5,855 nt of DNA from an uncultured Collinsella sp. GTDB taxonomy: Bacteria; Actinomycetota; Coriobacteriia; Coriobacteriales; Coriobacteriaceae. Both the position numbers and the translations under genes were made by a program. The notes beneath the pieces were generated by a model. That model did no database searches. It was not told the origin of the DNA and was given only the letters and a program-made list of their open reading frames with translations. The DNA is taken from positions 1-5,855 of the forward strand of contig CATZTY010000076.1 in the NCBI GenBank assembly GCA_958424475.1, read 5' to 3'. Within the stretch, counting starts at the first letter, position 1. Each line of letters starts with the position of its first letter. This document shows, piece by piece, positions 5,337 through 5,855 of this stretch.

Positions 5337-5855
5337 ATGCAGCGACAGCTAATGGACGAACTCATCGCTTGGAAATCTAGGGCAAACCGCAAGCCCCTCC
5401 TGCTTAAGGGGGCCCGCCAGACGGGAAAAACCTGGCTTCTCAACGAATTCGCAGGCCAGCAGTATCAAAACGTCATCCGTTTTGACTTTATGCTCGAACC
5501 GGGCGTACGTTCGCTGTTCGACGGAAGCCTTGACCCCAAACGCATCATCTCCCAGATAGAGCTCCTGCGCGGCCAGACCATAACGCCGACAGACACACTC
5601 ATCATCTTCGACGAAATCCAAGAGGCACCGCGTGGCATCACCTCGCTCAAATACTTCAACGAGTTGGCGCCGGAATACCATATCGTGGCAGCCGGCTCCT
5701 ATATGGGGCTCGCGCTCCGACGCGAAAACGAGTCGTTCCCCGTCGGCAAGATTGACCAGCTTACCATGCGCCCCATGGGGTTTGTCGAGTTCGTTCGTGC
5801 CGTCGATGGCGATCCGCTCGCAGATGCCATCCTTGCCGCAGACATGAACCTTCTA
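5337..5855 (+). CDS. AAA-type ATPase of the AAA_14/DUF4143 family, N-terminal part only
   Basis: The frame from ATG 5337 is open for 173 codons to the window end. AGGAGG (5327-5332) lies four bases before the ATG. Walker A is GARQTGKT (residues 25-32) and Walker B is LIIFDE (88-93) in the context DEIQEAP. A sensor-1-like segment is AAGSYMGLAL (118-127). It continues with FPVGK and MRPMGFVEFV, typical of the ATPases that Pfam calls AAA_14 and that usually carry a C-terminal DUF4143 domain; that domain would lie outside the window. Full-length members have roughly 400-480 residues. Their cellular role is not established. They are frequent and often multi-copy in gut anaerobes, and the C-terminal part has been compared with nuclease-like and DNA-binding folds. 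The gene is separated from galKT by a terminator and has its own promoter behind three 33-bp repeats, so it is an independent, probably accessory unit. Confidence 0.9.
   Translation, partial: MQRQLMDELIAWKSRANRKPLLLKGARQTGKTWLLNEFAGQQYQNVIRFDFMLEPGVRSLFDGSLDPKRIISQIELLRGQTITPTDTLIIFDEIQEAPRGITSLKYFNELAPEYHIVAAGSYMGLALRRENESFPVGKIDQLTMRPMGFVEFVRAVDGDPLADAILAADMNLL

Overview
The window is high-GC bacterial DNA. The protein sequences look like those of anaerobic gut Actinobacteria of the class Coriobacteriia, most likely Collinsella or a close relative. The basis is the combination of GC-rich codon use, a clostridial-type flavodiiron protein, a 'family 2' GalT, a GRSEISGNHTDH-type galactokinase and a GHMP/LacI layout. 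This placement is by impression of the proteins, not by a search.

Layout. (1) 1-704, minus: 5'-terminal two thirds of a flavodiiron protein (FprA-like O2/NO reductase), with a good Shine-Dalgarno sequence, an extended -10 promoter and two inverted repeats upstream. (2) 834-1865, minus: a LacI/GalR-family repressor. (3) 1866-2203: a 338-bp divergent control region with three copies of one operator-like sequence (GTTAACGTACTC core). Two of the copies form an 18-bp perfect inverted repeat. (4) 2204-3409, plus: galactokinase galK. (5) 3400-5028, plus: family 2 galactose-1-phosphate uridylyltransferase galT, overlapping galK by 10 bases. (6) 5079-5118: a strong intrinsic terminator closing the gal operon. 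(7) 5121-5336: an AT-richer spacer holding a CTGCCGGCAG palindrome flanked by GTCCC motifs, then three head-to-tail 33-bp repeats ending at a promoter. (8) 5337 to the window end, plus: the N-terminal ATPase domain of an AAA-type protein of the AAA_14/DUF4143 family.

How the parts fit. GalK and GalT carry out the first two Leloir steps: galactose to galactose-1-phosphate, then uridylyl exchange to UDP-galactose and glucose-1-phosphate. GalE and GalM are not in the window. The divergent LacI-type protein is the natural candidate for binding the three repeated sites, controlling galKT and its own gene, probably with a sugar effector and possibly by DNA looping. The flavodiiron gene follows lacI in the same direction with no obvious terminator between them but has its own promoter signals, so it is probably an independent oxidative/nitrosative defence gene. 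The ATPase is probably a separate accessory gene, and its upstream repeats are the least explained structure here.
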